This document shows, piece by piece, positions 1-12,125 of a DNA stretch of 64,000 nt; positions within the stretch are counted from its first letter, which is position 1; every line of letters begins with the position of its first letter. Source of the stretch: Ascaphus truei (taxonomy: Eukaryota > Chordata > Amphibia > Anura > Ascaphidae). Where the stretch lies: positions 76,208,743 to 76,272,742 of the forward strand of contig CM071573.1 in the NCBI GenBank assembly GCA_036426205.1. Reading direction: 5' to 3'. The notes below the pieces were generated by a model, which did not search any database, had not been told where the DNA came from, and saw only the letters and a program-made list of their open reading frames with translations. Made by a program: the position numbers and the translations under genes.

Positions 1-876
1 CTTCTAACTGAGCTTACTGATTGCACCGAAGTATTAGTGACAATATTGGTTGATGATACTTATCTGTAGTCATTTTCTAGAAAATTGAACCTGAGATGTT
101 ATATCTTTCTTAAGGCTTGTACTGAGCATATCCCTAAGCGAATGGTGTAATTTATAGTACAGTTCCACCTACAGTAGCAACACATGTTGGAATTTAAGTA
201 AAGTGGAAGGCGTGTTAGAAAACGATTCTAGGACATTTTTGAACAGCAAACTCTTCCAACTCGTTTCTTATTAAGGATGGGAAATTAGAAGCAGCTGGAG
301 CTGAAACTCACTATTTTCAGCTTTGGGTTCACTGCTCGGTTCCCGAGATACTTTACCAGTGAAGTTATACGGTTTAAAGTTCCATCCCAAGGAAACAAAA
401 TGGTTGCCTAATTTCAGGCCAATAGAAAGCTGCCACCTCATTGCTTGCAGCTTCCTATTGGACGGTCAATCAAATCCACCTTTAAAAAACAAGAAGTAAT
501 GCCAGTAACCTCACGTGTAAGTATCTCAGAAACCAGGGAGTCCTTGGATCTGAAAATAATCCAGTTCACCCCCCCTCCCCCCCACCGGTTCCAGTCCTAT
601 ATAAAAAGTGGTGATTAGTTTGGGGGGGATTGCTGTATAATACTGTAGGTTACTTTTATTATAAGAGCACATTTTGGCAAACGTATGCTTGCAAGCCTAT
701 CTATAAAAAGCAACCTAACAAATATCACAGAGTGTCTGTCATTTATATGGGCTTGTTATGCGTTGAAACCTGTCTGAGGAAGGAAAAGTGTTAGTTATCA
801 AGTAGAGTTTTAAAGCAGTTAAAAAAAATTACAATGAAGGACAATTTTAGCCCCTTTGCTTGAACATCTTCTAAAG
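1..876. other. Flanking non-coding DNA with a weak TTAA-family relic
   Basis: No gene is visible. From about 285 to 550 the sequence resembles, weakly, the family at 9493 and 12471: it shares a 'gagctgaaac' start, a 'ttcctattgg' core and a 'gtaagtatctc' segment in the same order. The remainder is AT-rich with C and G runs near 570-590 and 621-630. The relic call rests on eye alignment only. Confidence 0.35.
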
Positions 877-1018
877 CAGGAGTGGTCAATCCAGCCCTCA
901 AGGGCCACCAACAGGTCAGGTTTTCAGGATATCCCTGCTTCAGTACAGGTGGCTCAATCAGTGGCTCACCCAAAATGACTAAATGGTGGTCCTTGAGGGC
1001 GGGAGTTGTCCATCCTGG
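877..1018. mobile_element. hAT-type palindromic MITE, degraded copy
   Basis: This is a copy of the short family also found at 8481, 55460 and 59493. The ends are CAGGAGTGG and CCATCCTG, and the body carries the family core 'ccaccaacaggtcagg' followed by 'aggatatccctgcttcag'. The flanks ttctaaag (869-876) and ttttaaag (1019-1026) differ at one of eight bases, which fits an aged 8-bp hAT target duplication. It is too short to encode a transposase and so is non-autonomous. Small reading frames here are accidental. Confidence 0.75.
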
Positions 1019-2590
1019 TTTTAAAGGACACAGCTTCCATACCCTTCACAAGACGGCAATCCGAGCAAGATGTGAATGTGATTTTAGAACCTAATAATGA
1101 ACCGATATATCATTAAACTCTAGTGCTCATTTGCTAAATCTATGACGAGGATTACAATATCCCGTCCTTTGTATACACACATGAAAAAAAATATACAGTA
1201 TAACTATGCATGATCTCAGGAATCCACACCTTTATAAGTGTGCCAATTTGAGTGAAATGTACAGTAGCAATTTGTGTCAAAGACAACAGACAATTGTTTA
1301 GAATTGAGACTTTGCGTCCGATTGTAAACTGTTGGGCTAAGTAGTTGATATACAAACATACAATGATATACAAATGAAAGAAAAGGGGGGGGGGGTGAGA
1401 ATAACACTGGTTGCCTCAATGTCAAATCCCAAACAATATGTGCAAGTATGCCTGGCTGCAAATGTATTCAACTCAAACAAACAACCGCTGAATCATCAGC
1501 TTCAGAGCCCTGCAGCCTTCATATAGGAAAGAGAAGAGAAAAGCTCCCCCTGTGGCTTGTTCCATTATGAATCAGTATGATCAGTGTAATAGATAGCATA
1601 TCTCTGAAGGTCATCTCTCCTTCTATTAAAATTGCAGGCATGCTCAAGGTTCTTCCTTAATTGCTTGTTGCCTCATGATTCTTTGTATTAGACGAATCAC
1701 AATCTGAACTGCAACGTGAATCATAATTCACCGTACAGTTTATCCCCTTAGGACTTGATTGAATTCCATAATGCGTTTGCTCTCGCCCTCTCCTTGTGAT
1801 TAGAATTCCAGTTTCCTATGGACAACAAATGCTCATTGGAATTCGAAAGGCACTTAAAAGTAAAGTTATAAAGTTGCAGGATTAAGGTCAATTACAAGAG
1901 CAGCTGAGAATGAACTAATGTCATACACATATCAACCTGAGGGAAGCCGAGGTGATGGTTGCAGCAAATTTTCACACCTGTCTTCAAAAGTATATTGTAC
2001 AACCATTGCTTCTAGAGGAATCTGCAATGCTTTACGAGACCCTTCAACAGCATCCAAAGGCCTACAGGAAAACAATGCAGAGGAAAGAGTTCAGAACACA
2101 AATAATAATGTGGAATGAAATAAGTTGTATTATTTTGATTTCCTCTAAAAATGCAGCACAGGCAAGTGGGAAGTGACAAGGAATGATCTTTTCCCCCCAA
2201 AAAGATGTGACATATCTAATAAGAATGAACGTACAAGGCTGGAAATAAGACACTGTATGGTCCATTCACTTGAATATCCACTGCTCCGAATAACATGACC
2301 CCTTATCCATTCTGAGTTACTAGGCACAGTAATGATCAGTTCCGCTCAACGTTTGCTTGTCCTTTTCAGAAGGCTTTTGAAATAGTGATGAGGATTTTAG
2401 CTGAATTCTGGTAATCCTCCCTCCTTCTTATATTAGATTCACCATTGTTTGGAAGGAAATCCATTAAAAAAAATAAAATAATTGCCTTTATACATTTTCA
2501 TGGCATTACATTTCCTCATCAACTAATTTCCAGCAAATTTCCCACGCCTGGGGAATTAAATATGTAGAATTACAGTATATATGTGAAAAA
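1019..2590. other. Non-coding stretch, nothing recognised
   Basis: AT-rich DNA with a short G run near 1386-1396. Reading frames are all below 85 codons and lack family motifs. No repeat from elsewhere in the window was recognised here. Confidence 0.5.
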
Positions 2591-2601
2591 TAGTGAATAA
2601 A

Positions 2602-2770
2602 TGCACTTCTCCCATTGGGCTAACAATAAATGGGGAAATAAATATACATGGGAGAAGTGCAGGGATTCACTCTGTTTTTTTTCCACATATATATATGGCC
2701 AATCTTTTCACCAGCAGCATGCTCCTTACACGGAGAAGCACGGTGAATATATATATATATATATTTGTTT
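2602..2770. repeat. Interspersed repeat with hairpin and AT tail, copy 1
   Basis: A 13-bp hairpin pairs tgcacttctccca (2602-2614) with tgggagaagtgca (2649-2661). From about 2650 onward the sequence matches 3230-3395 in direct orientation, including 'gagaag(t/c)gcagggattcact' and 'tcttttcaccagcagcatgc'. It ends in an (AT)n run near 2748-2764. It contains no coding content. Confidence 0.7.
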
Positions 2771-3189
2771 TACATTTTCTGTTGGGCCAACTCAAATCCC
2801 TAGCAGCACGCTTCCAAGGGCACCACTATTAGGGTGTGATTAATGTATTTAGCCAATCCACCCGTAACTGCTTATTGAGCGGCTTGTGGGAGGTTAGTCC
2901 CTCCTTTCAAGGTATATAATCTCCCAGTAAGGTCCCTATAAATTCACTTTCACATTACTTGCATTCATGTAAGTCTCTTCACTGGTATATACCAGTTTGT
3001 AACTGCACTACATTACATAAGCTTATGCTTCGCTTATTAACCCCTTCAGGGTATATTTAAAAGAAGATTTGTATGCATTTAGCATAGGGACCTGCTACTG
3101 ACTTACCTTGATGTTGGTTAGCAGGCTGGCATTATTTAATCAAAGGATGTAACCAAAACTCTCCATTGTCTTACAGACTTAGGTTTCAC

Positions 3190-3323
3190 TATGTATATTT
3201 ATTTCCCCATTTATTGTTAGCCCATTGGGAGAAGCGCAGGGATTCACTTTCTGTTTTTTCACATATATACAGTATATGGCAATCTTTTCACCAGCAGCAT
3301 GCTCCTTACACGGAGAAGCGCAG

Positions 3324-3373
<50 letters not shown>

Positions 3374-3395
3374 CATTTGTTTTACAGTATATACT
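3190..3395. repeat. Interspersed repeat with AT tail, copy 2
   Basis: Direct partner of the 2602-2770 repeat, about 580 bp away. The two share roughly 100 bp of near identity ahead of an (AT)n microsatellite, which is longer here (about 3328-3370). The start of the repeat, tatttatttccccatttatt, also matches the complement of 2620-2645, so the family is itself partly palindromic. It could be a segmental duplication or two insertions of one element. Confidence 0.7.
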
Positions 3396-3398
3396 GTA

Positions 3399-3711
3399 GT
3401 GCCGACGATTATTCTAAAACAAACCTGGGGCAATCTTCAAAAAGACCCAGGTACATGCTGGGTATATGCTGGGTACATCCTGCAACATTTCACACAGTTC
3501 TGCAGACAGGCTAATGGCCCATCGGATTAACAGAGGAGGTCCCTGGCAGTCCCATTCAAACTGATTGGGACTGCCAGGAACCCTGCTGTGTTAATCCGAT
3601 GGGCCATTAGCCTCTGCAGAAATGTCACTGAAATGTACCCAGCATGTACCCAGCATGTACCCGGCTAGTTTAAGGCAAGTTTAAGGCAAGGTTTAGAATA
3701 CTCGTTGGCTC
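3399..3711. mobile_element. Long palindromic MITE
   Basis: Two arms of about 150 bp form an imperfect inverted repeat. The outer ends are gtgccgacgattattctaaa and the complement of the sequence around 3690-3711. The inner arms are nearly perfect (ctaatggcccatcggattaa against ttaatccgatgggccattag). Copies of 'tgctgggtac' or its complement occur two or three times in each arm. The terminal duplication is unclear, so the superfamily is not assigned. Confidence 0.75.
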
Positions 3712-6700
3712 GTCTGTATGGTTTACATTTTTCTGTTATAAACATGAACATGTAGCCACTTTAAACTCTGTACAGTATGTAGAAAAAAAAGTGCTTCATA
3801 TTAATGAGTGATCCAGAACTCAGCATAAGGATATTTAGAGATTACAGTATATGCAGCCTACCCATCAGAGGATATGTTCTGTATGTATACTGCATATGCC
3901 CCAGTCTATGTCTACAAACGAGCTTGCTCTGCATTGTGTTAATAGTGCTGCACATGGCTCACTGTTGTATTCAAACCTTTAATTAGCAGGTACATTATAA
4001 AGCACATTTGTTTTTACAATAGCCCTGATTCCAACAACTTTTAAAAGAAGTTCCCATTAAACCATATTTTTAATCATTTGGACCCATTAGATACGTGTTT
4101 CAGTGTGCCCTTGACTAACCCGTCTTTCTGTTGTCTGGATTTTCTAATGTTCAGACACTGGTGGCAGCTTAGCTGGCATTCCATCTGCTTCTCTTTAGAA
4201 AGACCTGCCTAAGGCTGATGGCTAGGTGATTATTTCATACATTGGCAGCCAGTTGTTGTCACTTTCATGGTTTTCTCTGTGGTGGCTGGACATTTGTATC
4301 CGTCAACGCAGTGCCATCATCAACAGATGCAGCCAAGCTGGGCGTCAGCACCAAGCCTGGCATTGTGTGGGGATTCTGTAATGTTTTACATGTTATTTGC
4401 TTTAGCTGCTCTCTGCTCACCCAAGCCCTCTCGCTAGTAGAACCACCTTTCAGTCAAGGGCATATGGTTTCTGAATAAGCATGGCTTGTCACCTAAACAA
4501 ATATATACAGATTTATAAATACATGCTCAATGTATCCGTGAAATAAAACTGACTGCATTCTGCATAAAATGTAAGAAATGTGTTTTAAACATTGGTATTA
4601 CTGTAGAAAACCTTTTCAGGTTATTCTATCAGTTTGTTTTCAGGAAAGACAATACAGTATGTAAATCGTTCCCTCAGGTAAGAGGCCAGATTTAGAGACA
4701 GGTGGTCTGCTACACTACCTGCAGAGATAGATAAAAGGTAGATCATTTGTATCTCTGCATATGAAAATGCTGTGTTTTTTTTACTTCCCTGCTTGAGAGC
4801 AATGATCTGTACTGTGAATTCTATGGATTTAAACCTGTTATCACACCTGTCCATCAACAGATGTGTAATGAAAGGTTACTCATTTTGCTGAAATTACTTT
4901 GATCATTCTTAAAAACCTATCTTAGTTAAGAAAACTGCAAGAGAAGAAGGTGTTTGTCTGTAATTGATAGAGATGTAGTCATCACAGTAAAAAGTGAGTA
5001 GTCGGGAAAAGTTAACTGCATTTTGGGCAGTGGAAGTACTGTATCCCCAGCAAGCAAAGAATTCTACTTGAAATTCGAAGACTTTTTCATGCAATGGTAC
5101 TTGTTTATTAAACTGGCACAACTGGAGCAAAATGGAATAACAAAAACAGCACCACATATATCGAAAAGGGAAACCCATTGAAAGCAATATGATTTTTTTT
5201 AAAATTATTTTTATTTAGTGCGATTGTTTTGGTTTTGCATTAGTTGTGTCCAGTTTTTTATCATTTATCAAAGACCCAAGGATTCAGAAACATGGACAAT
5301 GATAAAGAAGTGATTTTTACGTTACGTCAATTGCAACATTTGTTGCAAAGTGTTACTTCAAACTAAAGGGTATCTATTCAATATGCAGTGACGTCTGTTT
5401 CCCTGTCCTGGAGAAGATTTTGCCCCCAATTATTTGAATAAAGCTCAAGTCTCCACCAGCACTGAGAATAGTCGTAACTGTATGATGAATAGAGGTATAT
5501 TAACTAAATGAACATTCTTTTGCCTGATGCTCAATGATCAGGCAGGGTCCAAAAAGGGGTGTGCCAGAGCCTGTTTCAGAAGAGGAAGGGGGTGAGCCAA
5601 GGATGGAAATCCTTTGTTCTTTCTATTATCAGGGGGATAGATTGTTGCTTCAATGTTTAGATGTGTTCATGTCACCTCTGCATTTGAGGATTTAGAATGA
5701 AGAGCAGAGAAATATTACCATTAAAGACGCTTGCTCTATGTGTACCATTGTGCCACAGTAATCAGAGATCTTTTCCATATGAAAAAATACAAATAAATAG
5801 TTACATGACAATACTGATCACATGATTGCACACTGATGTCATCATTGGCTTCAGACCGGAAGAGGACATGGCCGGTACCACTTCCGGATCGCCGCTGTTT
5901 TGCGTTCTAGCAGCCGACTGGGCGAAAGGCACTATAACACTATGTACCAATTATTTTATTGGATAGATGATCAGGAAGAAGACACGATTGGCACTATTTC
6001 CCGGGCATGACCAATGTGAACGAATGTGTATTTAAAACGGAGTTGTCGCACTATTATTCAAACCACAGACCTGAAGGAAAGCCGTTTGTGGCCTGAAACG
6101 TCGTACTTTTTCTGTCGTTTACAGAAAACAAAATGGCGAATTGAAAAAGAACCTCCGATTATGCTCCTCCTTTACTTGAAAAGAGTCTACAGACCGTGAG
6201 CCTACAAACTAGTTGTTTTTTTGTACTATATATTTGGTGTGGCCACATAGAGTACAAGCACCCAAAACACTTTTTGTTTACCCAATTGAACGAACGCCCT
6301 TATGTATTTCTTTCTTTATTACAATTTCAACCCTCAGAGTTGATGTTGCCAGGAAGCTCCTTTCAAAATGGCAGCTTCAAGATGAAGAAGTGTAAGGCCT
6401 AGTCCCCACTGCTCACGCTATGGCTTGCGCGGTGCGAACAACATACGGCCCTCTATGGGCAGACTCCGTGTCTGTCTTTATTAGAAAGCTATTGTTTTTT
6501 TTGTTTTACATAACAGTTCCTACAGGCAAGTTATTCAAAATTCAGACTCGGGTCCTCACTGTGAGTCCTGTAAATAGGTTTGTGCGTATTAAGAAGTGTC
6601 CTGTCACCGTTTGTTGTTTTCAGTTAGGAAACGTGCCCTTTAAGTAAGTGCTAGTAGTAATGGTCCAAGATTCTTCTCACTACTGAAAAGGAGGAGTCAC

Positions 6701-8480
6701 GCTTATAGTAAGGAGTTCTTGGCATTGGCCCAACTGGAAGGTCCCTAGTGCAATCCTGATCTTACAGGTATGGAGAAAGTATGAAGTACACAGCAGTGGG
6801 TTACTAAATCAGGAGCCTAACGTATACGCCACAAGGGCCCACTCGACAGGTGGTGGAGGATTACTAATCAGATGCAATTTATCCTTTTACTATGGGTAAC
6901 ACGTTTAAGTACCTTCCCAGGATAGGAGTGAGAGCTACCAGGGGCATGGAGTCCAGAATGATATTATACTGTATGCCATGAGTTTCTGTCAAGTACCCAG
7001 CATGTCAATGTATGTGAAGCGTTATTGACGGCACCTTTGTGTTTATAACAGTTCCTGACGCCCTTCCTTGTTATATTGAAGCATCCACACCCAGCCTGCA
7101 CTCCCCCAGCACCCTGCAATGGCCTGAGAGACCGAGCACTGCCGAGGTATATAGTCAATCAGATGTGGCCTTCTTCAGAGCCGAGTGAGGAGGGTGGCAC
7201 ACACACACAAAGAGCATCGTTTCAGTTATGCATTTTTCCTGCCAGTGTATTTCAAAGACGTATATCACAGGAATATCTCTGACAGTGTCATTATATAATA
7301 GATCAGCGCACTGACACTGCGTGATACATCACTGGAGTCCTCGTTGGAAGAAGTGGCATTCCAAATTTCATCATTCTCATAAGTTTAATATTTATTAAGC
7401 ATTAAATCTCACTGTTAACCCAGCCATACATTTTATTCTCCTGCCTTCTCATATTTAAAAAAACACAGCCCCCAGTTCTTTGAGTTAAATCTTATAAAGA
7501 TGTGGTTTGTGTTTTGCGAATGGGCGGAATTGAAAACATTCCTGGGAGGAAACAGTGTGTTATTTGTGTTATTTGTGTCAGCGGGTTATGCCCAGGTTTG
7601 CGATTTACTGTACTTAGCTTTCTCACGGTTGAAATTGCATACTAATTTCGAATGAAGAAAACGCTAAATCTATTATTTCTACTAAACAAACAATCTATAT
7701 GGAAAAAAACCTAATTGATTTGTAGCACAAGTATTTGCACCCCGTTGTACTACATACAGTAGAAGCTAACAGAGAATAAGTACTAACTACATTATAAACA
7801 GTAAAACTAATACAAAATACAAAAGGGGTTAATACTGCTAAAAACAACTGCCACAAGTTCAATTAAAAAAAAAAAAAATCAGGTTGTTTCGTGCAGTACA
7901 TTTATTACATTTTTGTCCCTCATTTGCAGATACATTGTTCCCATTGTAGAAACCTCATACAGTATATGTGACGCTGACCAACCATCTCAATGTTACTGTC
8001 AAGTATCAGTCGTAAAGCAGGTCTTACCACATTCAAATGGCAGCCATTGTTTTTTATCTGGCCCAATATTTCATGGACCTACATAAAAGCTTCATCAGAA
8101 TTTAAAACTATTGGAGACTTCTAGCGAATGTCACACGTAGAAGACATTTGAGTGAGTATTACTCGGTATCGAGTCTTGACTCATTAACAATAGTCCCTTA
8201 GAACATTAACAAGCAATCAAATTAAGCTTTCTTACCTCTATTAAACAAAAACATTGCCATAAAGGAAGCCTTCTTTCTGTCTGCTCCTCAGCAGTATGCA
8301 GACGGAGAAAGAAGCTTTCATGCACTTCTCCAGTCATCTGTCTGCATTTCATGTATGTATTAGGTGATAGCTGTCAAAGAAACATCCCTTCATATATGCA
8401 ACAGTGCCAATAATCACATCACTGTCCCATCTCTCTTCTTTTGTGATTGCAGATGTCTAACTTACATACTGTATGTAGAT
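3712..8480. other. Non-coding stretch, mostly unassigned
   Basis: Mostly AT-rich DNA without convincing coding content. A segment near 5830-6170 contains 'ggcctgaaacgtcgt' and a GC-richer 5' part and looks like an interspersed repeat, but no partner copy was aligned. The 6660-7290 part is more GC-balanced and may be repeat-derived. Short CA runs occur at about 7199-7209. Confidence 0.4.
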
Positions 8481-8633
8481 CAGGGGTGGCCAACTTCAGC
8501 CCCCAAGGGCCACCAACAGGTCTGGTTTTTAGGATATCCCTGCAGCAGCACAGGTGGCGCAATCAGTGGTGCAGGGATATCCTAAAAACCAGACCTGTTG
8601 GCGGCCCTTGGGGACTGGAGTTGGCCAGCCCTG
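8481..8633. mobile_element. hAT-type MITE with perfect 8-bp target duplication
   Basis: A 153-bp near-perfect palindrome has ends CAGGGGTGGCCAAC and GTTGGCCAGCCCTG. It is bounded by identical 8-bp flanks atgtagat at 8473-8480 and 8634-8641. The CAGGG-type termini and 8-bp duplication are the signature of the hAT superfamily. The two arms fold onto each other along almost their whole length, leaving no room for a transposase, so mobilisation would need a transposase supplied in trans. The clean duplication suggests a younger insertion than the other copies. Confidence 0.93.
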
Positions 8634-8641
8634 ATGTAGAT

Positions 8642-9262
8642 GAAAGGTAAGAGGTCAAGGAGGCTGAATATTTCGAGGGAAACCAAACACAGAACACCTG
8701 CGCCTTCAGCAATTAGTGGTGTGTGGGACTGATGATTTTTCTAACAATTTGAACGAGTCAATAATTCAGGAGCACAGGACAGATGGAAACAATAGTGTTC
8801 TGGATGCTTGTATGCTGTGTGGTGATGTGATATATTAAATTTAGCAGTGACAAGGTTGATGGCATATTTTACTGATTCAATAGAAAACTTCGTTTTATAA
8901 GCTCTGTATTGTTTTCTGTTTGTAATGTGTCTCAATTTTGTTGCCTGGCAGTTGTCATAGTGACATCTGAGCTACGCTTCATTTCTTGCAAACTGTGCCA
9001 CTTGTGAGCTCGGTCTGGCCAGGAGCTGATGAGCAGCTATTACTGACCCATATTGGGAAATTAACAAGCTGCCTCGGTGAGAAGCTCGAATGAGACGACA
9101 AGGACGTTAAGAAGAAAAGAAACAAATGCTGTGAGAATGGAATTGATACATTGCACAAGTCAGGACTGGAGTGAATGCTTTAAAATAATTTATATCGTTT
9201 ATTTCAGCGGTTTATAACTTTTTTTGGTTCAAGAACCCTGTAATTATATGGTGAAATTCTGA
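8642..9262. other. Non-coding stretch before the minisatellite
   Basis: No gene recognised. The last 60 bp (about 9200-9262) are part of the larger repeat that carries the 47-bp tandem array, because the same flank appears in reverse complement near 25838-25875. Confidence 0.4.
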
Positions 9263-9476
9263 GGCACCCCAACCCTCTCTAATAGTGTCTGAGATCAGGT
9301 GCATTGTAAGGAACCCCAACCCTCTCTAATAGTGTTTTAGATCAGGTGCATTGTAAGGAACCCCAACCCTCTCTAATAGTGTCTGAGATCAGGTGCATTG
9401 TAAGGAACCCCAACCGTCTCTAATAGCGCGTCTGACATCTGATTCATTGTAACGAAACCCAACACTCTCTAATAGC
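9263..9476 (-). repeat. 47-bp minisatellite, about 4.5 units
   Basis: Units start at 9263, 9310, 9357, 9404 and 9453 (47, 47, 47 and 49 bp, then partial). Each begins ggaaccccaaccctctctaa and ends near gcattgtaa. The reverse complement is the same sequence as the array at 25497-25839, here in opposite orientation. Confidence 0.93.
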
Positions 9477-9492
9477 ATATAACTTACACTAC

Positions 9493-9880
9493 TTAAAGAG
9501 GCAATCCAAGCTGACAATTGTTTTTGCAAATGTTTGATTTTTTTAACATAAGATTGAAGCGGGGGGTTTCCAGAGCTGAATCCAATTAATTTCAGCTCCG
9601 GGGACCCACTGATTCTCGAGATACTTACCGCCATAGCGGGTACTGGTAGGCGCTCTGTTCATCTAGCAAGGTTCATGTAATGGCAGAGCTTCAAATCTCC
9701 CGTGCTCCGCGGGACAATAGGAAGACGTGACATCATCTGGTTCAGATTCCTATTGGCCCAAATGACGTGGGACCATTAAACTTTGCTGAGCTACTGGCAC
9801 TCCCTTCAGAGGTAAGTATATTGGGAAGCAATAGGGTTCAGCTCTAGAGACCAGCTGTGTGAATAGGTTGTAATTTGAAT
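9493..9880 (+). mobile_element. TTAA-flanked non-autonomous DNA transposon, copy 1
   Basis: It starts TTAAAGAGGCAATCCAAG, identical to the left end of the copy at 12471. It keeps the same order of blocks: 'acataRgattg', 'gggacccNctgattct', 'tgacatcatctggtt', 'tcctattggccca' and 'cttcagaggtaagtat'. The right end is lost near the start of the LTR at 9886. TTAA target sites are typical of piggyBac and Kolobok elements, and Kolobok is common in frogs; the choice between them is open. Confidence 0.7.
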
Positions 9881-9885
9881 GCTTT

Positions 9886-10462
9886 TGTAGCCCTGGCTGG
9901 ATTTGGGCTACAAGTCTGCCCTCCTCCTGGCAGTAATCACTAGTAAGGGTAGGTAGGCCTGGAGTAATCATGGGTTTTCCCCACACCTTGCAGCTCAGTG
10001 AGTCAGAGAAGGCCTGGGTCCAATCAGGGATAAGGGGCTGGTTCTTATTGGAACTGACTTAAGGAGCTGCACTTCCTCAATTTAGCCAGTTGCCTCAACC
10101 CCTGAGAGAGGCTAGCCTATCCAACCCAGTAGCGCTGGGCTCTGCTTACTGAGGCCCTCCCTGCGGGGAGTGGTGGAAGACAATTCCCCTTACCCTACCA
10201 GAGGGTAAGGGAAGAGCAAGGACAGCTCCTGGTGGCCAGTGGCTGGGAGTGGAGATCCAGGGACATCTTCAGGGTGAAGACCTGTTGCTGAGAATTGATT
10301 TCGATGTAAGCTGTACACTGTCTGCGATTGCTGTGAGAGTAATAAGAATAAAGAACACCTGTTTTCACATACTTCTTGCCCGAGACTGAAATCTATCAGG
10401 AAGAAGAAGAGATAAGTTCTACTGCAGAGATTTCTCTCCACATCTCCGGGGACTGCAAGAGA
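9886..10462 (+). mobile_element. Solo-type LTR of a retrotransposon (TGTAGCC family)
   Basis: It opens TGTAGCC, like the LTR at 62322 (minus strand), and contains an AATAAA signal at about 10347-10352. It finishes near 'actgca' about 5-6 bp before a TGGAGGCGCTG motif at 10463-10473. An LTR that starts TG, ends CA and is followed at a few bases by TGG is the standard arrangement of a 5' LTR and primer binding site. About 160 bp of possible internal sequence follow before the L1 insertion. No gag or pol is present, so this is a remnant. The exact 3' end is an estimate. Confidence 0.55.
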
Positions 10463-10473
10463 TGGAGGCGCTG
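10463..10473 (+). promoter_or_regulatory. Candidate primer binding site (TGGAGGCGCTG)
   Basis: The motif follows a candidate LTR end by a few bases. The same 11-mer or a close variant is found at 21125, 51460, 55952 and 61728, each time in the matching orientation next to LTR-like sequence. A primer binding site is complementary to a tRNA 3' end and starts TGG. The first seven bases also fit vertebrate tRNA-Thr ends, but the remainder does not match well, so the tRNA is not assigned. Confidence 0.45.
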
Positions 10474-10636
10474 TCACCGTGAGTACGATTCGGGTAATGC
10501 CCCAGAAGCCTGTCCTGACCTCCCCTATAACACCAGGCGGGAGACCCAGGGCTACTGTTTATCAGCAGGTATGCACCACACTACGGTGAGTAACCAGAGC
10601 GGATTTCCCCATAATAGACCCTATATGAGATTGGGA

Positions 10637-10652
10637 GGGGGAACCAGGGTTT
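10637..10652. repeat. Target-site duplication of the L1 insertion, left copy
   Basis: The 16-mer gggggaaccagggttt recurs exactly at 11710-11725. Its last bases merge with the T run, which is the poly(A) tail of the minus-strand L1. Confidence 0.92.
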
Positions 10653-11709
10653 TTTTTTTTCCCACAAAAAGGTTTTTATTGTTGGGCAACAGTACATTGC
10701 ATACAGTGTCTACCAACCCAATGTCATTTTTTAATGTACCAACACCCAATTTTTCTCGTTTCCACCTTCCTCCGTTCTTACAAAGACATACTGGGTAGAC
10801 CAACTCACATACCTAACACGTCACACAAACATAGAAAAGGGAAGGTGGGGGAGGGGGGGGGGAGCTCAGTGTCTTCTGCCTGTTCACCGTCTCAACTCTT
10901 GCTGTCCTACTTAGGAGCAGCTCTCAGCTGCGGGAGTTCCATGGATGTCTTCCCTACCTGTACCCCTTTTGCGCGCCGACTGTACTGGCTCATCGTAGGA
11001 GAATGCATTTAGGTGTATTATGGCATGATGGTGGTGGTATTCACCCCTGGAATATCGGAGTGGTCTAGCCACTTGGTCCAGATTTTAAGGAAATTTGTGC
11101 CGGTGTCGTTGACCAGACTTGTCAACTGCTCCATCCGGCAAATATACCAAATTCTGTTTCGAATTTTTCGGAATGGTGGGTAAGTCTGGGAGTTTCCACA
11201 AGGCTGCGAGTTCGCACCGCATGGCTGTTGCAAAATGTGCAATCAATTTTTGAGCCGGTCTGCCTATTCCCCGAGTGCGCCTGCCCAGCAGGAACAGCCA
11301 AGGGTCCAGGGGGACCGCCTGTCCGAGAATACTCGTTAGCCAATCTTGGATTTCCTCCCATAAAGGAGCCACTTTGGGGCAACCCCACAGCATGTGAAGC
11401 AAGTCTGCCTGTTCCCCACATTGTTTTGGGCACAATGGAGGGTAACCTTTGACAAACTTTGCTAATCGTGTAGGGGTGAGATACCACCTCATTAGGACTT
11501 TATATGCATTCTCCTTCAAGGTGGTGCATATGGAGCTTTTCGCTGCTGCCAGTACTATAGTGGACCAGTCCTTGTCTTCTAATGTCTCCCCTAAGTCCGT
11601 TTCCCATCTGATTCTATATGCTAATTTAATGTCTACGTCTCGTCCAGGACAGACCACCTCTCTGTATATCCGAGAAGTGAGTCCCGTGGTGTCCGTGCCT
11701 CTGGAACAC
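10653..11709 (-). mobile_element. 5'-truncated L1-type LINE insertion
   Basis: A 1.06-kb insertion lies on the minus strand, with a T run at 10653-10660 (poly(A) on the sense strand) and a 16-bp target duplication on both sides. The ORF2 C-terminus occupies the 5' half and a 3' untranslated region of about 430 bp follows. Truncation at the 5' end is the usual product of target-primed reverse transcription. It landed just downstream of the LTR remnant at 9886. Confidence 0.93.
11085..11708 (-). pseudogene. L1/Tx1-type ORF2 C-terminal fragment
   Basis: This is the C-terminal end of an L1-clade ORF2 protein (endonuclease-reverse transcriptase), the part after the RT core. The frame stays open from the 5' breakpoint at about 11708 to a stop at 11085, roughly 207 residues. 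It contains 'RWYLTPTRL' and then CPKQC...H...C, which fits the CX3CX7HX4C cysteine motif of L1 ORF2 C-termini, followed by 'PLWEEIQDWL'. The endonuclease and catalytic RT domains are missing through 5' truncation, so it cannot act alone. The frame has no internal stop, which suggests a fairly recent insertion. Family assignment is by motif recognition. Confidence 0.88.
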
Positions 11710-11725
11710 GGGGGAACCAGGGTTT
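11710..11725. repeat. Target-site duplication of the L1 insertion, right copy
   Basis: Exact copy of 10637-10652. Removing the intervening sequence restores a continuous pre-insertion site. Confidence 0.92.
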
Positions 11726-12125
11726 AACTTTCAAACAGGATCCTTTCTCTAAATATTATCTCAGACAGATGTCTTCTCCGTTTATTATTCTGTTAGTTCT
11801 TAACACATTTTTAAAATGGAAATCTTAAGGAAAAGCCCCCAACCATTTCTTGAATCTCCGCACTACAACACAACCTGCCAACTGAGGTGTTTTTTATTTA
11901 TTTTTTAACTTTGTTTATTGTATGTGGCAAAACAACAAACATCACTTATGAGCACAATTTCACATGTCTGTGACAGGTCTGCAACCCTGCATTTCAATAT
12001 TATCTCCTGGCATACAGTGCTTCCAGTGCAGCAAGGGGTTCTGGGAAAATACATGCAAATGAGCAAATGACCCCTATAAGACTATGCCTTCCGCTTTACA
12101 CAGCTTTTCAGCAGAGCCAGGGTTA

